A DNA stretch of 64,000 nucleotides, from positions 62,001 to 126,000 of the forward strand of contig NZ_MQTZ01000044.1 of assembly GCF_001939115.1 (NCBI RefSeq). The letters are read 5' to 3'. Shown here in pieces: positions 45,863-55,714 of the stretch (the stretch's first letter is position 1; each line of letters opens with the position of its first letter). Source of the DNA: Leptolyngbya sp. 'hensonii' (GTDB lineage: Bacteria > Cyanobacteriota > Cyanobacteriia > GCF-001939115). The position numbers were made by a program, and so were the translations under genes. The notes beneath the pieces were generated by a model. The model saw nothing but the letters and a program-made list of their open reading frames with translations. It ran no database searches and was not told the origin of the DNA.

Positions 45863-47653
45863 TTAATTACTTAAAAGAGCCTCTATGAATTCATAGCTGG
45901 AGAAGGGACGCAGATCTTCGATCCCTTCACCGGCTCCGATAAAGCGGATGGGCAGGCCCAATTGTTGAACGATCGCCAAGGCAATTCCCCCTTTAGCGGT
46001 ACCATCCAGCTTCGTCAGTACCACACCCGTGAGCTGGGCCGCTCCCTGGAAGACCTCAGCCTGACGCAGCCCATTTTGCCCCAGGGTGGCATCCAGAACT
46101 AGGAGGGATTCAATCTTCACACCCGTGGCTTTTTTGTCAATAATGCGGCGGATCTTGCTCAGCTCGTCCATCAGATTCTTCTTATTCTGCAGACGACCAG
46201 CGGTATCCACCAGCAAGAGTTCCGTACCCCTAGCTTGGGCCGCCGCAATGGCATCAAATACCACTGCTGCCGGGTCCGTATTCTGGCCTGGATTGGCGAT
46301 GATCTCGACCCCACTGCGTTGCCCCCAGACCTTGACCTGCTCCACCGCTGCGGCCCGGAACGTATCCGCTGCGGCAATCAGACAGTTGTAACCAGACTTC
46401 TGGGCGATATGGGCCAGTTTCCCGATCGTAGTGGTCTTGCCAGCTCCATTCACGCCGGTAATCAACCAGATGTTCAAGCAGTCCTTTTCAGGGACCAGCA
46501 CGGGAATGCGATTGTTCGCCCTCTCTCCCAGGGGTTGATCCAGCATATCCCGCAGGATTTGCTTCAGATAGGCGATGGCGGCTTCTGGGGGCAGAACTTC
46601 GTCCCGCAGTTTTTTCTGCAGTGCTGTGATAATGCGATCGGTGGCGGCGACCCCCACATCAGCCTGTAGGAGCAGGGATTCAATCTCATCTACCCCGTCC
46701 TGGTTCAGGGGACCCTGACCCACGATGGCTTTTAACTGGTTCACCAGACTACGGCGGGTTTTGTCCAATCCCTGGCGGAGCCGCTTCAACCAGGTAATTT
46801 CCTCCAGGGAAATCTGACTGGCTCGACGGCCTTGGGCTGCTAGAACCTCAGCTGACCACAGGAACCCTTCATCAAACCTCAGATCAGGCAGGTCTATCTC
46901 AGGGGCAGGGGCCGCCTCTGCTGGCACCGGAGGGAGGGAGTCAGGTTCTTCGATCGCCCTCTCCTTCAGCCGTTCCAACCGTTCCAACCGTTCTGCTTCG
47001 GCTCTGGCCCAGAAGGGCAGGGGAGCAGCCGGGTCAGACTCAATCACGGGCTCCAAGGCCACTTCCTCAGGCTCACCCCCGATCGAATCTGGGGTCGAGA
47101 GGGCTGCCTCGACGGGTGCCCCTGGCAACTCTTCAAGAGCTACCTCTTGGACAGGCTCAACGGTGGGGGCTGCTTCTGCCTCAACAATGGTGGCAGGTTC
47201 CAAGGCTAGTATGGGCTCGCTGGGAGCCAATGCCAACTCAGGGATTATGCCTGTCGTCCCTGCTTCTGTTGCTGCGGAGGGGAGCACTGGTTCCTCAGCC
47301 AGGGCAGGGCTGGTTTCAGCCATCACTGGCTCTGCTTGTGGCTCTTCCCGGGAGGTTGCCCCTGCTGGTTCTGCTGCACCTGGGGCTGCGATCGCCTCCT
47401 GTTGGGAAGCCTCTCCCTCTCTTGCTGGTTCCGCAGTTTCAACTGCTACCCTGGCGGCCGCTTCCTCTTGCTGCCGCCGCCGGATATTTTCATAAGCGGC
47501 CTTGGCATAGTTGAGGTAATCCACCGCTGGTGGGGCTGCTTCTGCCGCAGGCTCCGGGGCAGCGGGCTCAGCCGCTGTTTGGTCATCTGCCGGTGGGTCA
47601 GCAGTCGGCTCCTGGGAGTCATTAAACTGGCGACGGAACCAATTGAAAGTCAT
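45863..47653 (-). CDS. ftsY: Signal recognition particle receptor FtsY
   Basis: A 596-residue SRP GTPase that docks ribosome-SRP complexes at the membrane. The NG domain occupies about 290-596: P-loop GVNGAGKTT (400-408, K406), DTFRAAAVEQ, DTAGR and TKLDGTAKGG. The first 280 residues form an acidic, Ala/Glu/Pro-rich region, far longer than the catalytic need, with a basic start (FNWFRRQF) that may touch the membrane. It follows nusB by 69 bases. The length is large for a bacterial FtsY. Confidence 0.97.
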   Translation of the reverse strand: MTFNWFRRQFNDSQEPTADPPADDQTAAEPAAPEPAAEAAPPAVDYLNYAKAAYENIRRRQQEEAAARVAVETAEPAREGEASQQEAIAAPGAAEPAGATSREEPQAEPVMAETSPALAEEPVLPSAATEAGTTGIIPELALAPSEPILALEPATIVEAEAAPTVEPVQEVALEELPGAPVEAALSTPDSIGGEPEEVALEPVIESDPAAPLPFWARAEAERLERLERLKERAIEEPDSLPPVPAEAAPAPEIDLPDLRFDEGFLWSAEVLAAQGRRASQISLEEITWLKRLRQGLDKTRRSLVNQLKAIVGQGPLNQDGVDEIESLLLQADVGVAATDRIITALQKKLRDEVLPPEAAIAYLKQILRDMLDQPLGERANNRIPVLVPEKDCLNIWLITGVNGAGKTTTIGKLAHIAQKSGYNCLIAAADTFRAAAVEQVKVWGQRSGVEIIANPGQNTDPAAVVFDAIAAAQARGTELLLVDTAGRLQNKKNLMDELSKIRRIIDKKATGVKIESLLVLDATLGQNGLRQAEVFQGAAQLTGVVLTKLDGTAKGGIALAIVQQLGLPIRFIGAGEGIEDLRPFSSYEFIEALLSN

Positions 47654-47722
47654 GGGGCTGCAATAGGAAAGATTTGCTGTCTTTCAGTGTATACAGAATC
47701 GGGCTTTGTGCTGGACTTGGCC

Positions 47723-48349
47723 TCAGACCGATTCTGCCTTGATCAGATTGCTGACGCGACGGAGCACCCCATTAATGAAGCGGTAACCATCGTCACTGCT
47801 ATAACGCTTGGCCAGTTCTACTGCCTCATTAATAGCGACCTGTTCGGGCACATCATCGATGAACATAATTTCGGTGACGGCAATGCGTAGAATGTCTCGA
47901 TCGATGCGAGCCAGACGATCAAGCTGCCAATCAACCAGCGACTGAGTCAGCATCTCGTCAATCTTGGCTTGATGGGAATGGAACGCACTGATCAGGCGCA
48001 AGGCATAGGCTCGCACCTCCTCCTGATTGGCCAAGTGAATCAGTTCTGGTAACTCGATCGCACTACCCATGCGATTAATGGCTCCCTGGGTGGAGGCGAT
48101 GGCTGTTTCCAGCAGGGTCTTGGCCGCCTGCACATCAGCGGCTCGCACGTCGCTATCTATCAGGCGATCGCGGGCTCGACTGACCTCTGATGCCGCTCCT
48201 TCCAGGACATCATGAACTTCCGTTCTCAGGGCTCGAATGGCTGCCAATAACAGGCCAGACAGTTGCTGAGCTCCCTGAAAGCCCTGGTTGGCCCGCAATT
48301 GACTGATACCCAGCAGAGCAAGTTCTCGGGCGATTTGGCGCGATTGCAT
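47723..48349 (-). CDS. nusB: Transcription antitermination factor NusB
   Basis: A 208-residue RNA-binding protein for rRNA antitermination. The N-terminal RQIARELALLGISQL and the C-terminal ILRIAVTEIMFIDDVPEQVAINEAVELAKRY with RFINGVLRRV are standard. A helical insert lengthens the middle by about 60 residues relative to E. coli NusB, as in other cyanobacteria. It lies between the DUF502 gene (six bases) and ftsY, forming one unit. Confidence 0.95.
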   Translation of the reverse strand: MQSRQIARELALLGISQLRANQGFQGAQQLSGLLLAAIRALRTEVHDVLEGAASEVSRARDRLIDSDVRAADVQAAKTLLETAIASTQGAINRMGSAIELPELIHLANQEEVRAYALRLISAFHSHQAKIDEMLTQSLVDWQLDRLARIDRDILRIAVTEIMFIDDVPEQVAINEAVELAKRYSSDDGYRFINGVLRRVSNLIKAESV

Positions 48350-48355
48350 AACAGT

Positions 48356-49084
48356 CTAATCCTCGTTGTGCTCCAGGGAGAGGGTTTGCCAGGTTCTTTC
48401 CGCTAGGGGCGGGTCTAACTTTAATTCTGCCTCAGAAACCAGGGGACCAGAGGGTAGAGAGGTGGGGCTGACAATTCCCCCAGAAACAATGACCTTAAAA
48501 GCTTCTTCGATCGGCATGGCTAGGTTAATCACATCCTGCTCTGGCACAACCACATACCAGCCAGTAGCAGGATTGGGCGTCGTCGGAATAAAGACGCTCA
48601 GCATGTCGTGGGAGAAATGGGATTGAATCTCGTTGCCCAATGCGCCGGTGACAAAGCCGAGGGACCACAATCCCTGGCGGGGATATTCCACCAGCACAAC
48701 CCGACGGAACTTATTGCCGGAATCTCGCAGCAGCGTTTCCAGGAGCTGCTTTAGGGTTTTGTAAACGGCCCCAGCCAGGGGAATAGCCTGCAGGAGTTGC
48801 TCCCCGAAATCCAGCAACCATCGACCCGCAATATTCCGGGCCATCAGACCGATCAGCAAAATGCCCAGGAATGGAACCGTTAAACCAACGGTCAGATTGA
48901 GCAGATTGACCAGGATGGGGTGAAATCCATCAAAGGGGTTCAGTTGCTTGGGAATTTGGGTCAGGAAGTCAATCACCCAATTGGCACAGGTAATTGTCAG
49001 CCAGATAGTTGTAGCCAGTGGGATGACCACCAGCAGGCCGGCAATCAGGTCATTCTTCAGGTCCTGTTTTAAGCGTTGCAGCAC
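48356..49084 (-). CDS. DUF502 membrane protein
   Basis: A 242-residue protein with two membrane segments (about 13-38 and 55-85). The family blocks are present: DLIAGLLVVIPLATTIW and LLIGLMARNIAGRWLL, followed by YKTLKQLLETL, VVLVEYPRQGLWSLGFVTG and VFIPTTPNPATGWYVVVP. The start is a GTG with TAGGGC upstream. Function unknown; related plant proteins (LCV/COV1) affect membrane trafficking. It is the first gene of the unit with nusB and ftsY. Confidence 0.9.
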   Translation of the reverse strand: MLQRLKQDLKNDLIAGLLVVIPLATTIWLTITCANWVIDFLTQIPKQLNPFDGFHPILVNLLNLTVGLTVPFLGILLIGLMARNIAGRWLLDFGEQLLQAIPLAGAVYKTLKQLLETLLRDSGNKFRRVVLVEYPRQGLWSLGFVTGALGNEIQSHFSHDMLSVFIPTTPNPATGWYVVVPEQDVINLAMPIEEAFKVIVSGGIVSPTSLPSGPLVSEAELKLDPPLAERTWQTLSLEHNED

Positions 49085-49232
49085 GAGTGCCCTATTCTCC
49101 TAAGGATGCAAATCCATGTTGCATGGGCAATGGTTCTTGTAAAGAATTGTAACCGATGTCCAGCATAACGGTAGGGGTCAGGATGTTGGATCGATTATCC
49201 CAGTATCTGCCCCTGTTCGTTCAGTTTGTAGC

Positions 49233-50972
49233 TCATTTAACACTTATAAAGACTTGCCCTCGTTGCAGTTGAGCCTCTGAGCCAGAACTACTGAAGGTCA
49301 GGGATTGTAAGTGATTGAAGAAAGGCTGGCCTGCAATATTTAAGAGGCGCAGTAGCGGGAACTGGGCTTCCAGTGACCTCTGACCGGTAACCCAATTAAT
49401 AAAGAGATACCCATCATTGGGCTGAGGAAGTTGATTTGCCGCCCTGGCAAAGTGGGGATCCGTCAATAAAGCAGCTTGGGGAGCTTGCAGGGCCGCCGTC
49501 ATTGCCTCAATCGAGGTGGCAAAAATTTCGTAGTCGGCGATGGTTGCATGTAGCCCCTGAACCTGGGCTTCCAGACCAGCATCAGCCCGTTGCTTCCGGG
49601 ATTGTTTGCCGCTGGTGGTCAGGCGGGTCCAGGCGGAAACGGTCTGGGTGCCCAAGGTCAGGGAGCCGACACTGAACCCTTGCCGCTGAGCCAACTCATC
49701 CAGGTGGGTGATGGCTGCTCCAGTATCTGCCGATCGTTGGGCGACGAAGATCCAATCCGACTGAGACTGATGGGGGTGGGGCAGTAGACCCAGGGCAAAC
49801 TCTCCCTGTACCCAGCTAAAGACATCGGTGGGCAGATCGAGGGGTTGCAGTTGCTGCAGCCCTGTCAGGCTCCGGTTAATCCGACTGGCAAGGCTGGGAT
49901 AGCCCGTCAGACTCTGGCTGACCTGCTGCCAGAGGTGATTCAGATTGGTCCCCCCAGCGGCCAACAGGCTATCTGCCGGAATATACTGGAGTGCCTGGAC
50001 GGGCTTGGCCAGGGGAGAGGAATAGGCCATCAGAGATTGGCCAGGGGCAGTCAGAAGGAGGGTTTCGGCTCGCAGCCCTCCGGGGGCAATGCCAGGGGCG
50101 ATCGCTAGGCTCTCATAAGTTGGCGGGAGGGTGTTTGTTAGGTTTGTACGGGATGAGCCACCCAGCCAATCAGACCAATGGGGTAGGTTAACGTAGACCA
50201 GGCCAATACGGTTTTCTGTGAGGTTGGCGATTGCTGTTTGATAGGTGGGGCTGCTAGCTAGGGCTAATTCTTCAGCCTGGACATTATTGATGGCATCTCG
50301 CAGAACCCGAGGATGGTTTGCGAACAGGACAAACTGATTGCCCACGGCAGCACTGGCCAGGGATAGGCCGGGAGCGATGTCTTCCCCGGATGGTTTTCCT
50401 TTTTCCTGCCGCTTGTCGGATTGACTGGCATCCGGTGAATTGCCATAGATTAACTTGACGCCCTTATATTGCTCAAAGACTAGATCCACGCCCGCAAGGG
50501 CCTGCTTCTGCCAGAAGACCTGCAGAAACTCCCGTGAGCGATCAGCATCTTTCGTGGCGATCGCCAGCAGATAACCAGGCTGGCGGCCATTCTGGCCATC
50601 GCGGTCAATATCTGCTGTGGTAACCGCAACAGTCAGTTCATTCCCTACCCAGGGTTGAACATCACGCTCATAATTCAGATCGGTTCCTGCCAGGAGACCC
50701 TGCTGGAGGTGCTGCCACTCCATTCGGGCCTGCCGTCGGCCTGCAGGTGGGGTGGCGATCTGGCGAAAGGCAGCCAGTTGATCGGGATTGATCAACAGGG
50801 AGGCGACGATCGGAGCCTGTTTTGGCACAAAAATAGCTGCAGTTGGTGTGCCCTGTTGTCCCGCCACCCCCAGCGGACTCTGACCCAACAACCAATAGAA
50901 CCCCCCGGCACCGACGGCCAGTAAGGTCAGGACAACGCCTGCCAGGATAGAGAAAAATGACCGTTGCTTCAT
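49233..50972 (-). CDS. DUF3352 exported protein
   Basis: A 579-residue protein with an N-terminal membrane segment (about 8-29) and a long periplasmic part. VPKQAPIVASLLINPDQL near residue 50 and the later FSWVQGEFALGLLPHP and GYLFINW segments are typical of DUF3352, which is common in cyanobacteria. Function unknown; no catalytic motif is visible. It stands between DUF502 and the SH3-like protein genes on the same strand. Confidence 0.85.
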   Translation of the reverse strand: MKQRSFFSILAGVVLTLLAVGAGGFYWLLGQSPLGVAGQQGTPTAAIFVPKQAPIVASLLINPDQLAAFRQIATPPAGRRQARMEWQHLQQGLLAGTDLNYERDVQPWVGNELTVAVTTADIDRDGQNGRQPGYLLAIATKDADRSREFLQVFWQKQALAGVDLVFEQYKGVKLIYGNSPDASQSDKRQEKGKPSGEDIAPGLSLASAAVGNQFVLFANHPRVLRDAINNVQAEELALASSPTYQTAIANLTENRIGLVYVNLPHWSDWLGGSSRTNLTNTLPPTYESLAIAPGIAPGGLRAETLLLTAPGQSLMAYSSPLAKPVQALQYIPADSLLAAGGTNLNHLWQQVSQSLTGYPSLASRINRSLTGLQQLQPLDLPTDVFSWVQGEFALGLLPHPHQSQSDWIFVAQRSADTGAAITHLDELAQRQGFSVGSLTLGTQTVSAWTRLTTSGKQSRKQRADAGLEAQVQGLHATIADYEIFATSIEAMTAALQAPQAALLTDPHFARAANQLPQPNDGYLFINWVTGQRSLEAQFPLLRLLNIAGQPFFNHLQSLTFSSSGSEAQLQRGQVFISVK

Positions 50973-51035
50973 CTGGCCGATTTTTATTATCCAGAAATAT
51001 AGTCCAGAACCATTATTTCAGGATTTGGCCACAAA

Positions 51036-51656
51036 TCAGGTACATGGTGTCAGAACCGTAATGCCCTTCATGCTGCCGATCGCCCAACCCGGTACCGGAC
51101 TAGCCAGTTTAACCCAGATCCGATCGCCGGTATCCTGACGCACCACTGGCGGTTCTGTGAGATAGACCAGGGATTTGTAGGGCAAGCGGGCCAAAAAATC
51201 TTTGGAATTTGGCTGCATCCAGATTTCCAGACCTTCTTTGGCGGCAATTTTACGGCACAGACCCACCCCAGAACCGTTGCCGGGAGTCGTTGAGTTACAA
51301 GGTTTCAGATTTGCCGCCTGAATGTAACCCACTTCCGGGTTGTCGATCGCAATGAAACCGTTAACTGGGGTGTTTTCTGCCAGAGTAACTACCTGGTCAG
51401 GGTCTAGGCGCATAAGGGTACCACTCTCGAACGATCGGCCCCGGTAAATGAAGGCGGCCTTTCTGAGGCTACGGCATTGCCCCCGGGCGGCTGGCTGGGT
51501 TGGTTGCGCGATCAACAAGGAGGGCTGCAGACTGTGATCGGAATGGAGGGGTGGCATCATCGTAGCCCTGGCGGGACTCTGGACAGCCCAGAGGTTCATC
51601 AGCAGCAGGATAGAGGACAGGGTAAATCGGTTCAGGGTGTGACTGCTCACAGGCAT
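51036..51656 (-). CDS. Exported SH3-like domain protein
   Basis: A 206-residue protein with a signal peptide (about 1-31, ending ARA). The secreted part shows two bacterial SH3-like repeats: one around SFESGTLMRLDPDQVVTLAEN and another around LEIWMQPNSKDFLARLPYKS, each followed by a GWAIG- or GYIQA-like strand. Such repeats bind cell-wall or periplasmic targets. Four cysteines may form disulfides. Function unknown. Confidence 0.75.
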   Translation of the reverse strand: MPVSSHTLNRFTLSSILLLMNLWAVQSPARATMMPPLHSDHSLQPSLLIAQPTQPAARGQCRSLRKAAFIYRGRSFESGTLMRLDPDQVVTLAENTPVNGFIAIDNPEVGYIQAANLKPCNSTTPGNGSGVGLCRKIAAKEGLEIWMQPNSKDFLARLPYKSLVYLTEPPVVRQDTGDRIWVKLASPVPGWAIGSMKGITVLTPCT

Positions 51657-51903
51657 CTCCTAATCTATGAAGACGAGATTAGATGGATAGACGATCAGAT
51701 TGTCAGGACCATGATTTGGGAAACCACTCTTGGATTGAGGCAGGATCAGGAATTCACCTCAAATGTTGCATGTGTCAGCTAAAATGCCATCTGTAAATTC
51801 CGGGTTGACTCACAAACTCTTGCTGCAAAATACCTGCTGATAAACCCAACCAATATGGCCTCAAAACTCTGGATGGGTGGCCAAAGAGTGCCGGTTGTGA
51901 GAG

Positions 51904-52332
51904 CTATGAATGCCAGTAGGGTCGTCCTTTCCAAAAGACTCCCATCAGCATTCCCAAGACTACTGTCTGGTCTAAATCAATCAGCAGGACGGGGATGGGG
52001 AACACAAAACCCAGGTAATATTTAGCCATTAACAGGGCAAACAGGCTAAATACCAGTGCCCACAAGAGTGCAGTATTGACGACAATTTCTGCAAAGAATT
52101 GTTCCAGGATAGAGACAGCCAGAGCTCCAATCCCCAGCCCTCCCACCACTGGAAGGAGTAACTTAAAGGGAGGTAAGCGAAGCATAGTCAGGGTTTGACC
52201 CACTGCCGGGATCTCCTTTGACCCTAAAATAATCAAGAATTCCAGCAGCATACTGATGGCGATTGTCAGGGTTGCAATCTGAAACAGCACGCTCCAGGGC
52301 AATCTTTTAAGACGGTGAAGGGGGTTCTCCAT
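51904..52332 (-). CDS. Hypothetical membrane protein
   Basis: A 142-residue protein with four hydrophobic segments and a basic N-terminus. It starts nine bases after the end of the ABC1 kinase gene on the same strand, so the two are probably co-transcribed. Not recognised; a role as membrane partner of the kinase is a guess from position only. Confidence 0.65.
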   Translation of the reverse strand: MENPLHRLKRLPWSVLFQIATLTIAISMLLEFLIILGSKEIPAVGQTLTMLRLPPFKLLLPVVGGLGIGALAVSILEQFFAEIVVNTALLWALVFSLFALLMAKYYLGFVFPIPVLLIDLDQTVVLGMLMGVFWKGRPYWHS

Positions 52333-52341
52333 AGCACGATC

Positions 52342-54033
52342 CTATTTCTCTGCCAGACGATCGAATTTTTCCCGCACGGCCAGATCAACCAGAGAGCGGA
52401 TCAGGAGCACCGAGCAGAAGCCAGCCACCCCAAAGGCTGCGATCGCCCAAATGGTATGAGGTCCCAGCAACAGCACCACACCAGATAGGAGGGTGAAGCC
52501 GCTGAGGCAGGCATAGATTAGACTCTTAATGGCAATACTGATGCGTTTAAGGGCTCGATCACTCTCGATCGATTTGACCCTAATTTCCAGTTCTCCCTGC
52601 TCCAGCCGTTCTTCCAGACGACGTACCATGAGCTGGGTTGGGTTTGGCTGCTGCAGTTTGAATCGGATGAAGGCTTGGGCCTGACGGGCCAGTTCTCCCA
52701 GACTCCGGCCCCTCTGGGGCGCGAGGGTAATACTTTTCACGAAGGGGCGTGACGCCGCCATCAGGTTATAGTCTGGGTCTAGGGCGCGAGCAATGCCATC
52801 CAGGGTGGTGAGAGACTTGAGGATGTAGGTCATTTTGGCTGGGAGCCGGAAGGGTTGCTGCTCAAACAGAGTATAAATTTCTCGCTTGACCTGGCTGAAC
52901 TCCTGCAATTCGATCGGGCGTTCCGTAAACTTGTCTAGAATAAACCGAACCAACCGGCGCACAGGGGCCATATCCTGCAAGGGTTCAATCAGCCCCATGT
53001 CGGTCAGGGTGCTAATCACCTCATCCGGGTCTTTTTTGAGGACAGCAAAAAAGGTTCGGACCATCTGATCTTTGTTGATCGATCGCACTTCAGACATCAT
53101 GCCAAAGTCGTAGAAGATCAGCTTTCCATCCTGACTAACGGCCATATTGCCGGGGTGGGGGTCGGCCTGGAAAAAGCCATCCTGCAGCAGTTGCTGGAGA
53201 TAGCAACAAATCCCAACCTGATTGATTTCTTTGACATTCAGACCGCAGGCTTCCAGACTCTGGCGATCGCTGATCTTAATGCCGGGGGCATATTCCATCG
53301 TCAGGATTTTTTGGGTAGTGTAGCGCCAGTAAATCACCGGGACTTTGATGCGGGAATTTTCAATAAAGTTCTGGCGGAAGCGATCGGCGTTTTTTCCCTC
53401 CTGCACATAGTCAATTTCCTGATTCAGGATGGTGTAAAACTCCTCATAAATGCCTTCCAACTCATACTGGCGGATCCAGGGAAAATAGCGTTGGGTAAAG
53501 CGCATCAGCCGATAGAGTACCCGGAAATCCAGGGCAAATAGCTTTTCCAGGCCCGGTCGCTGCACCTTGACCACCACATCTTCGCCGGTATGGAGACGGG
53601 CCTTGTGGACCTGGCCCAGACTGGCGGCTGCGATCGGCTCCCGGTCAAAGTCCCGAAACAGGTTCGGGAGAGGCTTCCCCAGTTCTGTTTCAATGATGGC
53701 GATCGCCTCAGTCGCGGAAAACTGGGGCACCTGATCCTGCAGGCGGCTGAGGGCTTGGACATACTCCAGAGGCAGCAGGTCAGCCCGAGTGGAGAGGGCC
53801 TGACCAATTTTGATGAAGGTGGGTCCCAGGTCCAGGAGCGTTCCCACCAACCATTGGGCCCGCCGATGGCGGTGGCTGCTGGAATTCGGGGCAATAAATC
53901 GGTCCCACCAGAGGTAAAACATCAGGGTGGCTGCCGATCCAAAAATATCCGCCTGACGTGCCAGGAGCGAGTACCGGGAGCGTTGCCAGCGCAGGGGTTT
54001 GTTGTGGATCGGAGTAATTGCGCTGGAGGCCAT
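52342..54033 (-). CDS. ABC1 (UbiB/AarF) family atypical kinase
   Basis: A 563-residue protein-kinase-like ATPase. The family N-terminal motif [17 protein letters not shown] (75-91) is complete, followed by the Ala-rich loop [16 protein letters not shown] with its catalytic Lys and the metal-binding DFGMM (the DFG equivalent). Two C-terminal hydrophobic segments anchor it in the membrane. Relatives support quinone and tocopherol synthesis and thylakoid lipid balance. Cyanobacteria have several paralogues; which one this is cannot be told. Confidence 0.92.
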   Translation of the reverse strand: MASSAITPIHNKPLRWQRSRYSLLARQADIFGSAATLMFYLWWDRFIAPNSSSHRHRRAQWLVGTLLDLGPTFIKIGQALSTRADLLPLEYVQALSRLQDQVPQFSATEAIAIIETELGKPLPNLFRDFDREPIAAASLGQVHKARLHTGEDVVVKVQRPGLEKLFALDFRVLYRLMRFTQRYFPWIRQYELEGIYEEFYTILNQEIDYVQEGKNADRFRQNFIENSRIKVPVIYWRYTTQKILTMEYAPGIKISDRQSLEACGLNVKEINQVGICCYLQQLLQDGFFQADPHPGNMAVSQDGKLIFYDFGMMSEVRSINKDQMVRTFFAVLKKDPDEVISTLTDMGLIEPLQDMAPVRRLVRFILDKFTERPIELQEFSQVKREIYTLFEQQPFRLPAKMTYILKSLTTLDGIARALDPDYNLMAASRPFVKSITLAPQRGRSLGELARQAQAFIRFKLQQPNPTQLMVRRLEERLEQGELEIRVKSIESDRALKRISIAIKSLIYACLSGFTLLSGVVLLLGPHTIWAIAAFGVAGFCSVLLIRSLVDLAVREKFDRLAEK

Positions 54034-54093
54034 CAGGGGTGCTCAGGAATGTCCTTTACTTACCTACACAATAATGCCCACTTTAGAACCAAT

Positions 54094-54353
54094 TTAGTCA
54101 AAAAAACGGGAGATCGGACAGGCAAAATCTGGTAACAGGGGAGAGATCAACGCATCCGCCGGAAAAAGCGTCAGGTTCAATTTCAGCAGCACCTGCTGTT
54201 TGCGGTAGATCTCAACCTGTTGCAACTGCCAGTTCACGATCCAGTAATGATTTCATAGTGGTTGTTGCTATCTGGCAAAAGGGCCAGGTCTGAGCTGGTC
54301 CAGCGTACCCGCTCCATATTATGTTCTGGCAGAGAATCCACGATCTGACCCAT
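54094..54353 (-). pseudogene. Uma2-family nuclease relic with internal deletion
   Basis: From the ATG at 54353 (or 54317) the frame reads the N-terminal Uma2 block MERVRWTSSDLALLPD, then NNHYEIITG, and hits a TGA near 54234. In a shifted frame the C-terminal Uma2 block follows directly: WIVNWQLQQVEIYRKQQ, then SPLLPDFACPISRFF and a stop at 54096-54094. About 100 middle codons with the nuclease site are gone. Uma2 proteins are abundant, dispersed cyanobacterial PD-(D/E)XK-like proteins; this one is dead. Confidence 0.75.
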
Positions 54354-54363
54354 TGCCCCCCCG

Positions 54364-54921
54364 TTATCGAATGATCCGATTTAGTAGGAATAGCCCTGCA
54401 AACAGTCCGATAAATAGTCCCAATAAAATATTGGTATTGGCCTGAACGACAAAAATATCCAGGGCTTGAATCAGGCGGCTGGGGTCATTCACGAAGCCCC
54501 CCTGTTGGGTCGAGGCTTTGAAGAACAGGGCTCCCACGGTCGCCCCTGCCCCCAGCAAGGTTAGACCCATCCCCCCCAGATTCAGTAAGAGTCCGATCCG
54601 CAGGGATTGGATCGTGTCCGCTTTTTTGGGTCGGTCTTCTGGGGCAACATTCACCAGACGTCTGGCCAGACGGGTGTAGCGAAACGCCCAGTAGATGCCG
54701 CCATAGAGGAGCAGCAGGCCACAAACAGTCAGAAACAACCCAGACCCTCGGCCCGGATCGGGAGCGGTATTGGGCCGAATATTATTCGAAACCCCAGCAA
54801 ACATGAGAATAAAACTGGCCACAACCGCCACGACAAGTTGAACCCAAAAACTAATCCAGCCGACAAAACGAAAGTTACGGGCAACCTGTTGCACAGTTGG
54901 CGGCGATCCGGGCTTTAGCAT
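54364..54921 (-). CDS. DUF3611 (Tic21-like) membrane protein
   Basis: A 185-residue protein with four membrane segments. The family pattern appears in NFRFVGWISFWVQLVVAVVA near residue 16 and YTRLARRLVNVAPEDRPKKAD in the loop, ending with ANTNILLGLFIGLFAGLFLL. The chloroplast relative Tic21 is tied to protein import or iron transport; the cyanobacterial role is not fixed. The stop lies ten bases beyond the Uma2 relic. Confidence 0.87.
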   Translation of the reverse strand: MLKPGSPPTVQQVARNFRFVGWISFWVQLVVAVVASFILMFAGVSNNIRPNTAPDPGRGSGLFLTVCGLLLLYGGIYWAFRYTRLARRLVNVAPEDRPKKADTIQSLRIGLLLNLGGMGLTLLGAGATVGALFFKASTQQGGFVNDPSRLIQALDIFVVQANTNILLGLFIGLFAGLFLLNRIIR

Positions 54922-55018
54922 AGTCTTGATAGGTCACTCCAGGGGTTCCAGGCTGAAGAGTCAGCAAACAACTGAATGATTCTATTCTGCACCCAGTTCG
55001 ATCGTATTGTCGCATGCC

Positions 55019-55705
55019 ATGAAGCCCTATCAGAAAGTCCCCATTTCAGAATGCCAGGAGCCCTTACTGCCCATTCCGCTGCATCGATTTGCCGTGGAGA
55101 CTCCCCACCCCTATGAGAAGTTGGGAGCTCCCTATGGGGGCAAGTCGCCTTATTTTCTGCGTCAGGGGGTGTTAGCCAGCCTGATAGCAGCTCAGCAACT
55201 CCTTCAGGAGCAATATCCCGGCTGGCAGATTCAGATTTTTGATGCCTATCGTCCGATCGCCGTGCAACAGTTCATGGTCGAGCAGGCTCTGGCGGAACTG
55301 GCCCACACCCGTGGCCTGGTGGCAGCGACGTTGAGCCAACCCGATCGACAGGTGCTCCTGCAAGAGGTCTACCAGTTCTGGGCGCTGCCCAGTCAGGATC
55401 CGGCCACGCCACCGCCCCACAGCACCGGAGCCGCCCTGGATATCACCCTGGTGGATGCCACTGGCGCGATCGTGACGATGGGCTCCCCGATCGATGAGAT
55501 CTCTCCTCGATCCCTCCCCAACCATTTTGCCGAGAGTTCAGACCTGGCGGGCCAGACCTACCATCAGCACCGTCAGATTCTGCGATCGGTGATGGAGTCA
55601 ATCGGGTTTCGGCAACACCCCAACGAGTGGTGGCATTTTTCCCTGGGAGACCAGATGTGGGCCTGGCTGAGCCAGCAGCCCGTAGCCCGTTACGGCAGTT
55701 GCTAA
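55019..55705 (+). CDS. D-Ala-D-Ala dipeptidase, VanX/DdpX family
   Basis: A 228-residue zinc peptidase. The ligands are H134 and D141 in HSTGAALD and H206 in EWWHF, with catalytic E203. R78 in DAYRP, which stabilises the transition state, is present. There is no signal peptide, so it should act in the cytosol. In non-pathogens this group recycles peptidoglycan dipeptides; no van resistance genes are nearby. I start at ATG 55019; a TTG at 55007 is in frame. Confidence 0.92.
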   Translation: MKPYQKVPISECQEPLLPIPLHRFAVETPHPYEKLGAPYGGKSPYFLRQGVLASLIAAQQLLQEQYPGWQIQIFDAYRPIAVQQFMVEQALAELAHTRGLVAATLSQPDRQVLLQEVYQFWALPSQDPATPPPHSTGAALDITLVDATGAIVTMGSPIDEISPRSLPNHFAESSDLAGQTYHQHRQILRSVMESIGFRQHPNEWWHFSLGDQMWAWLSQQPVARYGSC

Positions 55706-55714
55706 CGGCGGGGA

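Noticed and set aside
55019-55705. VanX-type dipeptidase considered as glycopeptide resistance
   Set aside because: No vanH, vanA or vanS/R-like genes are adjacent. Such dipeptidases are common in free-living bacteria for dipeptide recycling.
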